A stretch of 64,000 bases of DNA from Sphagnum compactum (GCA_965153455.1 OZ234503.1:2046001-2110000), one strand, 5' to 3'. Shown: positions 1-12,977, counted from the first letter of the stretch. Numbers and translations are program-made. Notes: a model not told the origin generated them from the sequence alone.

Positions 1-1080
1 TTTTAGTTATAATCATACACCAATCCACTATAATAATGAAATAGTAAATACAATAAAAATTTAAAATAATCTTTTACAATCTTTTTTTTTTTTTTTTTGG
101 TTAGGTCATCCTTTTTTAGTACCCTAACTATGAATATGCTCACTGGTGAAATTCCATTTGCAAACACTATTGTTTGATAATTTGCCGTTGATTGTGGGTT
201 TATACAAGAGCTTGATGCCATGACAATGGACAATGGAATGAGGAACACAAGAGCGATGGAACTAACGATGGATGATGAAACAACAAGGAGCACAAGAACA
301 GTGGAACAAAAAAACACAAGAGGTAATGAAATTGGTGATGGATCGAGGAACTCATGAACAATGGAGTGAAAAGCACTAGAGCAATGGATCAAGGAATGTG
401 TGTAGTAATGATCGAAACAACAGAGTTTTGTTGTTAAATTTTCTTGTTTTACCAAATTAATTTTCAAAATCGATAGTTTAACATGATCATTAAAAGTGTG
501 AGGTTACGAGAATCTTCAAAACATCACAAATTTTTGAATATCCAAAGAGTTTTTACAAGTGATATCCAAAGTGATATTTGGTCAAAATATACAAATTTTT
601 GGAGTAACTTCCCAACATGGGTAGGTGATATGTACCCAAATGTGGATGAGTAAATCTTCTTGTGGATGATCACCACTTCAGCTACCTACATCACAAAATT
701 GAAATAAATAAATAAATAAATAAAATTAAGAAAAAAAAATCCTGTAAATTGCCAGCTGGTAGGTCAAAGTGGGAGATGTGTAGGTACAAAAGAAAGGGAG
801 GTAAGTAGGTCCAAGTGGTAGAGGGTAGGGTAGGGTAGGGTAGGGTAGGGTAGGGTCCATAGAAAGAGCACCATGCACCTCCACCACCACCGCCCATAAA
901 AGCCCATTGCAAAGCACACACGGTCCCACAGAGTGTGCGGATCCCACCCACCATAACTGCGTACGAGGAGAGGAGCGGCAGAAGCGTTGCACGCACCGAT
1001 TTCAATTTCCTTTTTCCTTTCCTTGTTTTCCGTGGGGCAGACGTCACGAAGCTGCTGGAGAGGAGACCCCCTCTTCTCCC
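1..1080. other. Intergenic flank with short tandem repeats
   Basis: No gene is supported here. The first 700 bases are AT-rich, with several short purine-rich stretches. A pentamer array of GGGTA units lies at about 823-856, and an AAATA-like tetranucleotide run lies near 703-725. The open frames on either strand are short, low in complexity and resemble no family I know. The last few hundred bases become less AT-rich, as expected for approach to the promoter of the downstream repair gene. Confidence 0.6.
823..856. repeat. (GGGTA)n pentamer microsatellite
   Basis: About seven copies of a five-base unit GGGTA occur in a row. The plant telomere repeat is TTTAGGG, so this is related in composition but is not telomeric. 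It lies about 750 bases upstream of the XPG start codon. Confidence 0.85.
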
Positions 1081-1589
1081 AAACCCTAGTGGGAGTAGTG
1101 TCGACGAGCTAGAGAAGAAGAAGAAGCAGTAGTAGTAGTAGTAGTAGTACAGTGGTGGTGGGGACTTTGGGAGTTTCTAATTTTACTTTGAAAGAAGCAT
1201 AACTTACTTCCATGTCTTTTTGGTGATGAATCTTCAAATCGCAATCGAGCTGTGCTCCAAATCCTAGCCAAGTGAAGTTTTGTAATCGATGTTCTCCAAA
1301 CCCTAGCCAAGTTTTTTCTGGTCTTCAGTTAGTTCTTCGGAGATTAGCCCCCCAGAAAACAAAAAAACGTGACTAGAAACTAGAAACTAGAAGCCTCTTG
1401 GGAGCTTTTCTTTTCCTGTTGTAGATAGAATTCCAGCTTCGTGATTACAGTGGGTCAATTGTTGTTGTTGTTGTTGTGTCACAGACACTAGTGTTGGACT
1501 GTTCAGGGAGTGTGTGTGTTTTATTTGGCTATTACATGAACATCATTGTGTACAAAGGGAAATATTTGAAGGTGTTTAAATAGTAAGCT
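1081..1589 (+). promoter_or_regulatory. Promoter/5' UTR of the XPG gene with telo-box motifs
   Basis: Two telo-box matches (AAACCCTAG) are visible at 1081-1089 and 1298-1306, a related AAATCCTAG lies near 1258, and a short AGT trinucleotide run lies at about 1127-1148. Telo-boxes are common near the transcription start of plant housekeeping and growth-linked genes. The stretch has no open frame joined to the XPG coding sequence and is probably mostly 5' untranslated region; the transcription start cannot be fixed from sequence alone. Confidence 0.5.
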
Positions 1590-4500
1590 ATGGGCGTACA
1601 TGGTCTATGGGAGCTTCTTGCTCCAGTTGGTCGGCGTGTGTCTGTGGAAGCTCTGGGAGGTCGAAAACTTGCCATAGGTTGGCTCTGTCTCTCTCTGTTG
1701 GGTTTTTGTCTGTGGAGTCTCATGATAGTGAGCTCTATACCTAAGTAACAGGCTGATGGAAATTTCCTTTCCAGGAATACTGAAGCTTCTTGATGATGAA
1801 GGATCCTTTTTCAGCATTGCATTATTTAGCTACCATGAGCCCAAAACCCTTGTAGAATAAGCATAGTGTTCTCGGTTGAACTAGGAGAATGGCAACAATT
1901 TGCACCTTTTTGTAACATGAAAGCCAATTGGCATTGAATTCACAATGAATTTATTTGACACTTTGCATGATATGTGATATATTAGCTCTCGAGTTTCTTT
2001 CAATCACAACAACTGCAATGTTGTCAGAAGTTGAAGAAAGAGAAAGTTTGAGTCAATGCTCTATGGCTTTGTTGAAATGAGTGAGTGTCATGTTGAAGCT
2101 TTCATGATCAATAGGTGATAACACATTCATGTTCCTACTGTAACAGATGCAAGCATATGGATTATCCAATTCATGAAAGCAATGCGCGATGACCGAGGGG
2201 ACATGATCCGCAATGCTCACTTGTTAGGGTTTTTTCGCCGCATTTGCAAGCTGTTGTACTTACGGATCAAACCTGTATTTGTCTTTGATGGGGGCACGCC
2301 TGCTCTGAAGCGGCGCACTGTAATCGCCCGACGCCGGCAGCGGGAGCAAGCTCAATTTAGATTTCGTAAGACTGCTGAGAAGCTGCTTCTTAACCATGTG
2401 AGCATGGCCAACACACTTTTCCCTTTCTTTTGTTCTTGAGGCACTGATTTTGTCATCTCCTATGCTATGTGTTGGAAATAGTGGTGTCCTGACACTGTGA
2501 GTTTAGTGTTGAGAACCTAATTTTACATTTTGTCCCATTTTTAATGGTAGTCATATGAGACAAAGTGTGAAATCTGTGATATGATTCATTTATGTGTGTT
2601 TACACAAACTGTAAAAACACGCCCGGAGGTTCAAATCTATTCCTACAGGAAACACCAGGCATTCTAATATGTGCTACACCTGTAAGGCTAATGTAGCAGT
2701 TTGTGTGCATAACAGCTGCGAACAAGGAAACTGGAAGAGATTGCTGGGGATATAGGATCACTTAATTCACATGCACAAAACCAGCCATTAGGTGGGCACA
2801 AAAGGGAGGGATATGCGACTGTTGTGCCGAAAGAGACAGAACAGTCCACTGAAGGCCCAACTGTAGCAGAAACTACAGCAGGATCTGAGGCCCTGTCCCC
2901 AGTTGTTGCCTCCGTTTCATGTGCTAGCACTTATCCACGGGGATCAGCTGATGCATTGTAAGTTGAAATCAAATCTCTATCCATGTCATGATCTCCTCTG
3001 CTCATGTTTTTCTGTTGATTTGCTTATCAACTTGTGGTTTGGCAGATTGAAAGCTTCACCAGGAAACAAGCTAACCTCAGATGATGCAGCAGTTTCACCT
3101 GTGAAAAGAAAACAAGTTTCGGATGAAGCCATGGATAGGGTACAGTCTGTGGAAATGCCAGAGGAGGCCACAGTCAAGGATGCCAGTGAGGATGATGATG
3201 AAGAGGATGAGGAGCTTGTTTATCTTGTAGGATGCTGCGCTCTCTCATGCTCTACTTACTAACAGCAGTAATTGATGTCTGGTTGTGTATTTCAGTTTGA
3301 CTTGGGGTTGCATTTGAAACTATTAACCTATACCAACGATTCCCATAAGCTGATCATGTGACACACAATTGACATGCAAATGCAGCCAGCAGCACATGGA
3401 AAGCTGGATCCAGCAGTGTTAGCATCTCTTCCTCCTTCAATGCAGCTTGATCTTCTAGTTCAGGTGAGCTGGAACTTCATTGCAGATGGTGAAGAATTTG
3501 TCTGTATTTTCTTGCACATACAAACTCCTGAGTAAAATGCTCAGTTTGGTGTTGAGAAACTTCTTGATCAAGTTTGGTGTATACTGTGCAGATGAGGGAG
3601 CAGCTAGTGGCTGAGAACCGGCAAAAGTTTGAAAAAGTTGCCAAGGCAAGTCGTGTTCGTGATTAAGGCAGAGCTCATCTTTCCCTATCTTTTGTAAGGC
3701 ACTCAGGCCATCTCAGTACAGTTCTAGCCTCTCTTTCCAATTTCCTTCTAGGAGCTTTGTTCTGAGCAGTTGGATGGGTTGGTTTGATTGTAGGCCCCAT
3801 CGTCATTTTCACAGTTACAAATTGAAGCATATTTGAAGACAGTGGCGTTTCGTAGGGAGATCAATAATGTACAGAAGGCTGCAGCAGGACGGGGTCTAGG
3901 AGGTGTCCCAAGTGCAAGAATTGCTTCAGAGACGAACCGCGAGTTTATATTCTCCTCCTCCTTTGAAGGAGAGAAACCGTATGTGCCTTTTCTTGCACAC
4001 TGCTTTACCATTATTTGTCAGAAGCTTCTATCACTTTGTTTTGTGCTGCAGTTTACTGATTTTATTAATCCATCCATCTGTTTGTTTTGCAGACCTTTGA
4101 TGGGGGTCAACACAGGCAACCCAATAATAGCACCAAAACCTCCAGAACCCAGATCTCAACCACCATCAAGCTTGTTGTCTGCCATTTTAAAGCCCTCTCA
4201 ACTTGCAAACATAACAACAGGTGTGGGACTTGACAAGACTGCACTTGAGGAAGCAGATGGAAAATCAGAAAATTCTGTTCAAACATATGTTGATGAGAAA
4301 GGTCGGACACGTGTAAGCAGGAGACGGGGTATGGGCATCCGCATGACTCGAGACTTGCAGTGGAACCTCTATCTGATGAAAGATGCAGAGAAACAGCATT
4401 CACTTGGGAAAGCAACTGATGATAACATCATATCTGCTGCTCAAAGATTCTTGAGTAATGGTGATGGACAGGATTCTCAAAAGCTAACGAATGGAGGGAT

Positions 4501-7500
4501 GGAGAGAGTGTTTGAGTCCATACCTTGCTCATTTTCTGAGGGGAGGGCTGCAACAGGTAGAGATGAAGGTTCTGAGATGAAAAGTGAAAACATAGCAGGT
4601 GGTTTGCAAATCTCATTTGATGAGGGTCATGTAGCTATGGAAGAAGATGAAGATGATGAGTTTTTTGAAGGGTTAGTTGCAGGGGCTTCCAATGTTGAAG
4701 ACAATAGCAGTAGAGTGCCAAACTCGCTTAAAGGGCAAGTGAGTGATAAAGTTAATGGGGGTCATGCCATTCCAATGGAAGGAGGTGAGGCTAGAGATGA
4801 TCATGAAGTAGTGGGGCACTTGCAGAAGGTGACAGCTGATATAACACACATGGAAGAAGTAGAGTGTGAGTGGGAGGATGGCAACAGAAAAGAAAACAGT
4901 AACAGTAACACTGTTGCTGCTCCACAGTCACATACTAGCAATATTGCATTGAACAATTTCTCACTTACAGGAGATAGTGATGCAGAGATGGCTCTTGTGA
5001 TTCAACAAAGTTTAATAGAGCATGATAATAACCTAGCCCTGCAATCTGGAGGATACCAGGAGTCAGAGGACACAGGAATGAGTGATGACAGTGACACAGG
5101 GAATAGTGATGAGAGTGAGGTAGAGTGGGAAGATGGGAGCGGAGCAGTGGCGATAAGTGGTGCTGGATTTTCTGTTACTGAACCAGGCATTGCAGGTGGG
5201 TTCTTAACAGAAGAAGACATAGAACTTCAAGAGGCAATTCGGCGGAGCCTAGATGATGTTGGATCTTGGAGACTTCCAGCACGCGTGGGACTTCCACAGT
5301 TGGTTATCAGGGAGCCCACAGAAGAGACTGTTAAGAGAAGTACAGTAGTTTTACCGGAAATTAGTCCCAAGATTGCAGAGGAGAAACAACTGCCTTCAAG
5401 TCTGAGCATGGAGTCAGAGGAGGTCTTTTTGACACGGGAGCGATTACGGAAAGGAAAAGCAGTGTTTGATGAGAATGTAAACAGCCAACTTTCTGAAGTA
5501 AGAATTGCTGGGAGTGAGCTAGTTGGATATCTCCCCAAGGAAATGAATAGTGTTGGTTACAAACAAGTCGAGCAGAGAGTTGAAGTTAATGAAAACCAAT
5601 ATGAGCCCATTGAAGATGCTTCAAAGTTGATATTCCCACCAACAATGGGTGCAAATCAAATTCAGCATCAATTGTACAGTACTGATGTTGAAAAAGGAGA
5701 TTCTAAGTACTCCTTTCTGGTGGAAAAGTCTGCAGCAGGGATTCAGCATGCACCTGAAGGACCTTGTATCAGTGGAAGCAGATCAGAAGTGCAAGCTGGA
5801 AATTATTTGGACTCAGAAGTTAAGATTGATCCTCAGCTGTCACAGGATCAGCCTCCAGTCATGCAAGATGTTGCAACTGTCCAACAACTGCCGGTCAGAT
5901 CCTTGAAAGTTCATAACACTGATGGTGACAAAGGTTTGGAAGCATCTTCAGGCATCACCCAAGTACAGCCTTTATCAAATGCTGTACAATCACTGGGCAC
6001 CTCTCCCTTGCTTGTTGGTGAAAATTTAGAGATAGATGAGCATGTAGTACCACCTTCTCAGGCAATACCTGGAATGTCAGAGAAAGGCATTGGAGATCTG
6101 CATCCTGTCCTGCTTCACCAGCTACCCAAGGCTTTAGACAGTGATGCAGAGAATTTGATACGAGATGCTGAGGAGCAGGATTTGGTGAAGGATAGAGAAG
6201 CTATGCTGCAGCATGAGGCTGAGCTGATGGTTGAACAAGAGGTGAGTTTTGTTTTTTTGATTGCTGTTGTTCACTGGAGACAATAACATGGTGACTTGTT
6301 CATGCACTTAATAGTGATGTAAGTGTATTTTATCTGTTCCATTCCATTCTGGAGATGGTAACACTAATGTATACATGAAGTCTTCATCAGGCACTTGCAA
6401 GAGAGGAAGCTGAGTTGCAAACTGAGCTTGAGGAGGAGCAAGAAGAATTGCGGTCTCAAATCCGGAAAGAGCAAGAGATGCTATATGAGGAAGAGGCTGA
6501 GCTGCAGGCTGCACAGAAGAAAAATGAGCGTAATGCTGATTCTGTAACTGGGGAGATGTTTGCGGAATGTCAGGTGAATATTCATTATTCCACACACACA
6601 CTTCTTTCTTGTGTGATCAGGCTTAGCAAGTCACCCAGGGGTCATTCATGCACCCTCGCAGTGCTGTTGGTTCAATGTTGCTTAAATTGGACCTTCTCTA
6701 GTTGAAAGCATAGCATATACCTTATGTCTAAGTGAAACAGCTCACTCAGCCAAGAAATATAAAGGCTAGCCAAAAGGCTTACAGGGATGGGTTTGTGTTG
6801 AGTAGTGGACTCATGGGGTGGTACTTAAATGGGATAATTCCTTTGTTTGGCTTAGTAATGGGACATATTTGGGTGGACAAATCTCCAACAGGTATTCCAT
6901 GTGGGAACAGAATGGTAACTGGATAGTGGATTGTGTGTTACAGGAGCTGTTGGAAATGTTCGGCCTTCCTTATATAATTGCTCCAATGGAAGCAGAGGCA
7001 CAATGTGCCTACTTGGATACAGTCCATTTAGTTGATGGGGTTGTCACAGATGATTGTGATGTTTTCCTCTTTGGAGGCCTCAGCGTTTACAAGAACATCT
7101 TCGATGATCGCAAATATGTGGAGACTTACTACATGAAGGTTTTGTCTTGCCTTGATTTAGGGCTTGGGGTCTACTCCTTGTCTCTGATAATATATCCATC
7201 CGGTGATCAATGGAATATATACTCATTCAGATCTTGCTTCAATTCTAGTCCATGCTTGCAAGACACAGTGTATCTGTTACGTGAACAAGGAAACATCATT
7301 CTCATTGGAAAAAATAAACTGTTACTGAGTATAATGATGTAATTTACTGAGAGTGGATTAGAGTGGCAACCTTACTTTGCTGAATTATGAGGATTGGATT
7401 GGTGGTGAATTTGTGAATTGCTGTTCAGGATGTGCAGTCAGAAATGGGTCTGAATAGGGAGAAGCTGATTCGCATGGCTTTGCTGCTCGGAAGTGACTAC

Positions 7501-10500
7501 ACTGAGGGAATCAGGTACATATTTTTCTGCATTTGCATCAACATTTTAGTATTGGATTACAGAACAATCTGTAAACACCTTAGCGTGCATTTCAATCCAC
7601 ATTCATGATGACTGAACAACAATCACAGATTGCATTTTCTCCTAGAGCCAGATGATCAATTACTTGGTTTACTGCTATGTATGATAATGTGGCTTTGAGC
7701 TCATTGTGTGTTGATAATTAAGTCTAAGGCTTGCCAGCTATACATTTCTGTTCCTTAAGCGTCAGTACTTGTTTTTGAAGATGAATGTTTTTGAACACAA
7801 TTCTCAGGACAGCTTACTGTAGGCAACTATTTGGTTTGGTCTCAATACCTGTTTTGTAGCCATTCACATGACAATCTCAGCTCCTATTTGCAGGCTCTCT
7901 TTATTTCTGTCCATTTACAAGGGGGTTTGAAGAGGTTAACTGATGGGCCCTGTTTTTCTGTGAGCAGTGGAATTGGTATAGTAAATGCAATTGAGGTGGT
8001 GAATGCCTTCCCAGGAGAGGAGGGGCTGAAATCCTTCAAGAAATGGGTGGAGTCCCCAGATTTGTCACTACTTGGACTGCAGGGCAAGGGAAATAAGACA
8101 AAAGGGGGCCATTTGAAGCAAAAGGCACATCAAGTAGGCAATAAAGAAGGATATGCAGCATCAAATGGGGATGAGATGGTTGAAGATGACAGTGTTGATG
8201 GCATTACAGACGTTGGGGATGGGGATGATGTTGGAGATCCTGACATCAAAGTTCTCCAGCAAGAGTTTATGGAGAAACATGTATTCCCAGTCACCCTAGA
8301 AAATGACCTGGAATTGTATTTTTGTTTCCTGAGGTCATGGTTTTTCTTCAGACAGCACATCAATTTCAAAGTTGTGGCAGGTTGCAAAGGAGTTTCTGTA
8401 TTTGGTAGAGTAGGGTTGTGGTTTCAGTTCACCACTAGGCTGTGCTAGGTACTGTAGCCAACACAACTATAGTAGGGTCACCAGGTCAACCAGTCATTGA
8501 AAGCCATGCGTGTATCTTGGATCAAACCTTGGGGAGGGTTAGGTGACTGTGTTGCCCTGTTATGTCAGTCAGAAAGTGACCACCTCTGAATTGGAGGCAG
8601 TAGCCTTATAGGATGTATAAACCCTAAACCATAAACTCAGTTGAACTTAGTTGGTGAAACTAATGTCTGCCTTTTTGTCTTTTTGTAGAGAGCGGTGAGC
8701 AAGAACTGGAATATTTCAGCATCATTCCCAAGTGAGGCAGTAGTTGCAGCATACACTAATCCACAAGTAGACAAATCAACAGACCCTTTCACTTGGGGTC
8801 GGCCTGATCTTGAGTCTCTCCGCAAGTAAGAACAATCCTTTTGTGCCTCCAGATGCGTCCTCAGTTCTCAAATTTAGATTTGGCAATTGGCATAGGCAAT
8901 GTGTTAATGATGTGCTTTCTAAGAGAAAGTAAATTGTGGGGTAAAGCTTGCAGGTTCTGCAATGAACGATTTTCATGGGCAAAAGATAAAGCAGATGAAT
9001 TGCTGCTACCTGTTCTCAAAGAATATGACCGCCGAGAGGTAAGCTGTGTTTCAGCTATGTTCCTTTTGAGCACAGACAGGCCTTTGGGCCTTTGGCCTAA
9101 ATTAGTCTGGCTACCACATGTTGAATCTAACTGTCCATTTGGGGGTCTAGTCAGCCATGCAACATTACAAGGCCAACAATTGGATTTCATTTTGAGGGAT
9201 GACAAGCATAATTTGATTTATAAGCAACACTATTGAGTGGTATCTTCCTGTTGTGTAGTTTGAATTGTTACTGATAGTGCAATGCCTGTTACAGACGCAA
9301 CTTCGATTGGAGGCATTTTATAGCTTTAACCAGAGGTTTGCGAAAGTCAGGAGCACCAGGATACAGAAGGCACTCCGTGGTACTTCAGGCCAGTTGTCAG
9401 AGGAGCTTACACACATACCCTTAAGTCAAGATGACTCTCCACCTGTGAAGAAGCCGAGGAAGAAGAGCAAAGAGAGTGATCTAACAGCAAATATGTCAGA
9501 GGTTACAGTTGATGAGGAAATTGATCCAATGATAGGGAAAGGAATAAGTGCCAATGCTAGCCGAGGTCGTGGAAGGACCAGCAAGGGTTCAAATAAGGCC
9601 AGCATTTCAGCATTTGACAAAGCGCCAGAAGAGAGGAAGGGTGAACAGAGTGTGCACTTGGAGGACACAGCCAGTGGTCAAGTAAGAGGAAGGGGGAGGG
9701 ACAGGGTGAAGAGAAGAGGGAGGGGTAGAGGTAGAGGCAGAGGTAGAGGCATCAAGAAGGGTGTGAGTCAAAGCAAACACTTGGTACAAAATGAGAGCTC
9801 TTCCAGCCAAAGTGGCAGTGATGGTGCCTCAGAGGAGATTTTGGAGAAACCAGGTTTGTTGAAAAGGAAGGTTTTGAAGCCACTACCAGAGCCCCGGAGA
9901 GTAAGCTACCTCTTCAAACCACTTGACAAGCTCACAGTTTTTTCCTATTGTGTGAAATTTCTGCTACAGATCCATAATTGTAACATTTTCTCCCTCTTTC
10001 CTGGAACTATAGTACTTTTAAGGTTTAATTTTATTCTGTTTTCTTAGAGGCATTGTTCGTCTGCTTCTTTGATCAGGGAACATTCTAAGCCTGAATTATT
10101 ATTGTTTGTATATGCAGTCAAGCAGGGCACGTACTGAAGTGAAGTACAATTTGCATGATTCTGACAGTGGGACGAATTGTTCTGAAGGAAGTGAGGATGA
10201 GTCTCCTGTACAGAGCAGTAAGGATGGAGACACTGCTCCAGTTGCTGCTGATACTTATGGAATAGACATAAGTGGTCCAGACATGGAATCTGAGGAAACA
10301 CATGATAATATTAAGGATGGGTTCAGGCTCCAGTTTGCTCCTACAGGAGGCACTTCACTAGACAGTGAGGTTCACTTGGAAGGTGGAGAGATTCGCAACA
10401 ATGACAATGATGAAAACACAGTGAAACAGACATTGGAAAAGGATACATCATATTTAGAGGGTGGGGGCTTCTGTGGAATTGAGGATAATGAAGCAGATGA

Positions 10501-10942
10501 GGCAGTTGATGTGGAAAGCACAAGAGCTCCAGATTACCTGCTCATGGGTGGTGGATTCTGTGTTCCTGAAGATGAAACTGACCCTCCTCTCGTTGAAAGT
10601 GTTCAAGAAGAGAGTCATACGAGAGATGATTCAATTGCATGCAAGGAGACTGATTTGCATTCAACATCTGTAAGCCACAAAGAATCTGGTCTCCAAAAAG
10701 TTGAGGAAGACTTTGGAATGCATGGGATCCATCCACAAGTTTCCCAATCTCGGCTCTACATCCCAGGTCTGGCTCAAAGTGGAGCTAATGACCCAAGTGT
10801 AAGGGTACAATCAAATCTGCAAGAAATGGCAACTACTTGTAACCCTGGTACAAATGTGAGGACTGAAGCAGCATCAGGTTTGGGCTTACGAGCTGTGCCA
10901 TTTCTTCGCCGAAAGAAGCATGACCAAAAGCCACAATCTTGA
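1590..10942 (+). CDS. UVH3: DNA repair endonuclease XPG / UVH3 (Rad2 family), 16 exons
   Basis: Structure-specific 3' endonuclease of nucleotide excision repair, acting in the nucleus. Exons: 1590-1677, 2147-2397, 2716-2957, 3046-3226, 3386-3463, 3592-3645, 3794-3978, 4093-6241, 6391-6573, 6944-7138, 7429-7514, 7968-8280, 8689-8825, 8954-9038, 9295-9900, 10118-10942. They total 5,658 nt, an open frame of 1,885 residues (Arabidopsis UVH3 is about 1,480). The N-region starts [14 protein letters not shown] and carries LAIDASIW and [14 protein letters not shown]. The I-region (about 1138-1235) has [18 protein letters not shown] and [11 protein letters not shown], so the metal-binding acidic residues are kept. 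Two ubiquitin-interacting-like helices lie near 655-673 and 731-748. A PIP-box-like TQLRLEAFY is near 1410, an RG-rich tract near 1540-1560, and a doubled GGGFC motif near 1726 and 1754. Intron 6 uses a GC donor. The extra length is mostly in exon 8, the acidic spacer. Confidence 0.95.
3646..3793 (+). other. GC-AG intron 6 of the XPG gene
   Basis: The upstream exon ends in GCCAAG and the intron starts GCAAGT, the optimal GC-type donor; it ends in TTGTAG. Reading through meets an in-frame stop soon after the donor, and splicing here restores the frame into [20 protein letters not shown] introns are a small minority of plant introns and are spliced by the normal U2-type machinery. Confidence 0.85.
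9685..9755 (+). repeat. RG-rich repeat tract within XPG exon 15
   Basis: AGAGGN-type hexamers encode a run of RG dipeptides just after a lysine-rich segment ([10 protein letters not shown]). Such tracts often bind nucleic acid or serve as arginine-methylation sites; here that role is inference. The purine-rich repeat is also a likely place for length variation. Confidence 0.7.
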
Positions 10943-10981
10943 CACTTGTTTGATCTCTTCATAGAGGGGGTTTTTCCTCAA

Positions 10982-10987
10982 AATAAA
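10982..10987 (+). terminator. AATAAA polyadenylation signal, XPG
   Basis: A canonical AATAAA lies 40 bases after the XPG stop codon. The cleavage site is not visible, but the position suits a short 3' untranslated region. Confidence 0.5.
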
Positions 10988-12395
10988 GTTGAAACCTCAA
11001 TGTGATGTTCTACTGCTAGTGGATTTCTGATGCCTAGTCTTTAAGTATCAGAATATTTATTGTAGAAGAGATAGAGATGTTCAAGTTAGGTGCAGAGTAT
11101 ACATAACAACATGACCTATATGGTTTGCAGAAGATGAAATACATTGGGATGGAAACTTTTCTCTGTACCAGAGTAAGGTACCAAATCTTGAAATTTTGTT
11201 CATAATCCTGTACAATTAAACTCATATTGGGGCACACATGTATCAAGTGGCCGGCTCTGTGAGCTTTGGACACCAAGTGGTTGGTTCCTCAATGCTTTGG
11301 CTTTGTAAATAATAATCAAGATAACCATGAGATATATTCTGGTGAACTGCATAACAAAATGCCATCTTGTAAAACACCATCTTATAAGGATCATCATGAT
11401 CATTGTGAATGATGGACTAATAGCTTCTGGACTTTAAGTCAAACTATGCTTATTTTTGACCCAACTACGTGCTCGGAATTCATGTTTGTGAAAGCATATT
11501 GGGGGAGACATGTGCCTTGAGACTTCCGAGGATATCAAGAAGAAGGGCATTGAGGAAAAGTCTGTAAAGGGTCAGAATTCTAGACATTCCACTTCTGTTG
11601 AAGCTGCTAAATACATGAGCTAGTTTCCAAGAATTTGAAGGGGGGTAGGCACATCCAGGACACACAAATCACAGTAGGGGCCAGGAATCAGATTGTCAAA
11701 TTTGAAATGAAGCTCTCCTCAAAATTTTAGTGCTTCCAGTAAAGAAAGCACCTTTACAATAAGGAAAAAACATTTCCAGGCTCCAATGCTCTCTAGACTG
11801 CAGAAAAACAGATCAGGTGGAAAATTTGGACATTGAGCATCACCATTGAGGTACTACACATACACTACTAGTACTTCGACCTACTGCCCCAAAATCTTGT
11901 ATTGACTTCTAAACTTCCGCAATCATGAAAATCAAAATGCTCCTCTTTTTCTTCTGATTGTGAGAAATCCAAGCAGAACCAAAGAAAGCCATATCTCTGA
12001 TGTCAATTCTCTTCCCGTTAATCTGCTTAGAAAGCCATATCTCCAATGTCAATTTCTTCCTGTTAATCTGCTTTCAACCTCTTTGGTTGATGTCCATGGG
12101 ATGACCTTCCGTATTTGGTAACGAAGAAATTGCTAAAGAAAGCCAGCAATGAGATTGAGTAATAAAATAGCATCTGCAAATTTCCCACAGAACAGTGCCA
12201 CTCAAATTCAATTAAGAGGCAATATATGTTTGAACATCATACATTAAAAGCAGTCTAAGCTTGTCTACGCTTCCTAAGAATTTCTGTGCAGATGCTTGTT
12301 TCTCCCTTAAGCACTTGAAGAAGCTCAGTGGACAAGTAGAATCACACAAACTTTAGATTTGAAACTAGAAAGCAAGCAACACAAGCGACCAAGTA
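10988..12395. other. Intergenic region between XPG and elongase
   Basis: No coding frame is supported. The stretch contains the end of the XPG transcript, a two-copy tandem duplication of about 46 bases at 11984-12073, and non-coding sequence. A minus-strand frame near 11,930-12,080 is open for about 35 codons but matches nothing I recognise, and part of it is the tandem duplication. Confidence 0.55.
11984..12073. repeat. Two-copy 46-bp tandem duplication
   Basis: The units start GAAAGCCATATCT at 11984 and again at 12030 and share most of their bases up to AATCTGCTT. It is a simple local duplication with a few substitutions and small gaps. Confidence 0.8.
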
Positions 12396-12850
12396 TAATA
12401 TCCTCATAAGTACTGAGAACCTTTCCATACTTTCACCATTTAAGTCCAAACTAAAATTGAATTGAGGGATGACATGATAACAGGGTCATAGAGATTTCAC
12501 ATCTGATGACATATCATCAAATAGGAGAAAGAGGAAGCCCAACCCCTAAAGAACAAAAGGGAAAGAAAACCGAGTGGATTAAACAAGCAGTGGCAGCCAT
12601 ATGTTTCAGACACCTTCAACAGCAACATATTTAGTAGTGATCAGCCAGCTACTATGACATCCCCCCACCCCACTTACCACAGTACGTGGAGGTCAATGTA
12701 TTACATTAACAAATATACCAAGTTTCTGTCACGAGACCAGCAGTAATGTGAAGACTCACTTATCCATGATGCTGGGCAGCTCAACAGAACTTGAAAGAGA
12801 GAAGGAAACAACCAAAGCAACCAAAAAGAAAGAGGAAAACAAAAGGAAAA
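12396..12850 (+). repeat. Dispersed repeat family A, copy 1
   Basis: This segment is clearly similar, in the same orientation, to 31810-31985 and 32010-32640 in the first coding-to-coding introns of the methyltransferase gene. Shared landmarks in order are a GATAAGTA/CATAAGTACTGAGAA block, CCTAAAGAAC, CACCTTCAACAGCAACAT, TTTCTGTCA, GAAGACTCA, and an A-rich tail with repeated AAAG. No terminal repeats or open frame are obvious, so the element class is unknown. It lies just 3' of the elongase stop codon and may be part of that gene's 3' untranslated region. Confidence 0.7.
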
Positions 12851-12977
12851 GCAAAAGCAAAAAAACCAAACAGCCAGACAAATGAGTTAACAATGCACGA
12901 GATGAAAACAAATCCAGTGTGACGACAGTATTTAGAAAGAAGGTTTTCAGCCTAAATTAATTAGAAAGTCCAATGTT

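Noticed and set aside
823-856. Internal telomere repeat
   Set aside because: The unit is GGGTA, five bases, not the plant TTTAGGG.
12700-12960. Possible last exon of the elongase (hydrophobic frame ending SVELPSIMDK)
   Set aside because: The sequence belongs to dispersed repeat family A, is low in complexity, and the read-through C-terminus in exon 6 already matches family length.
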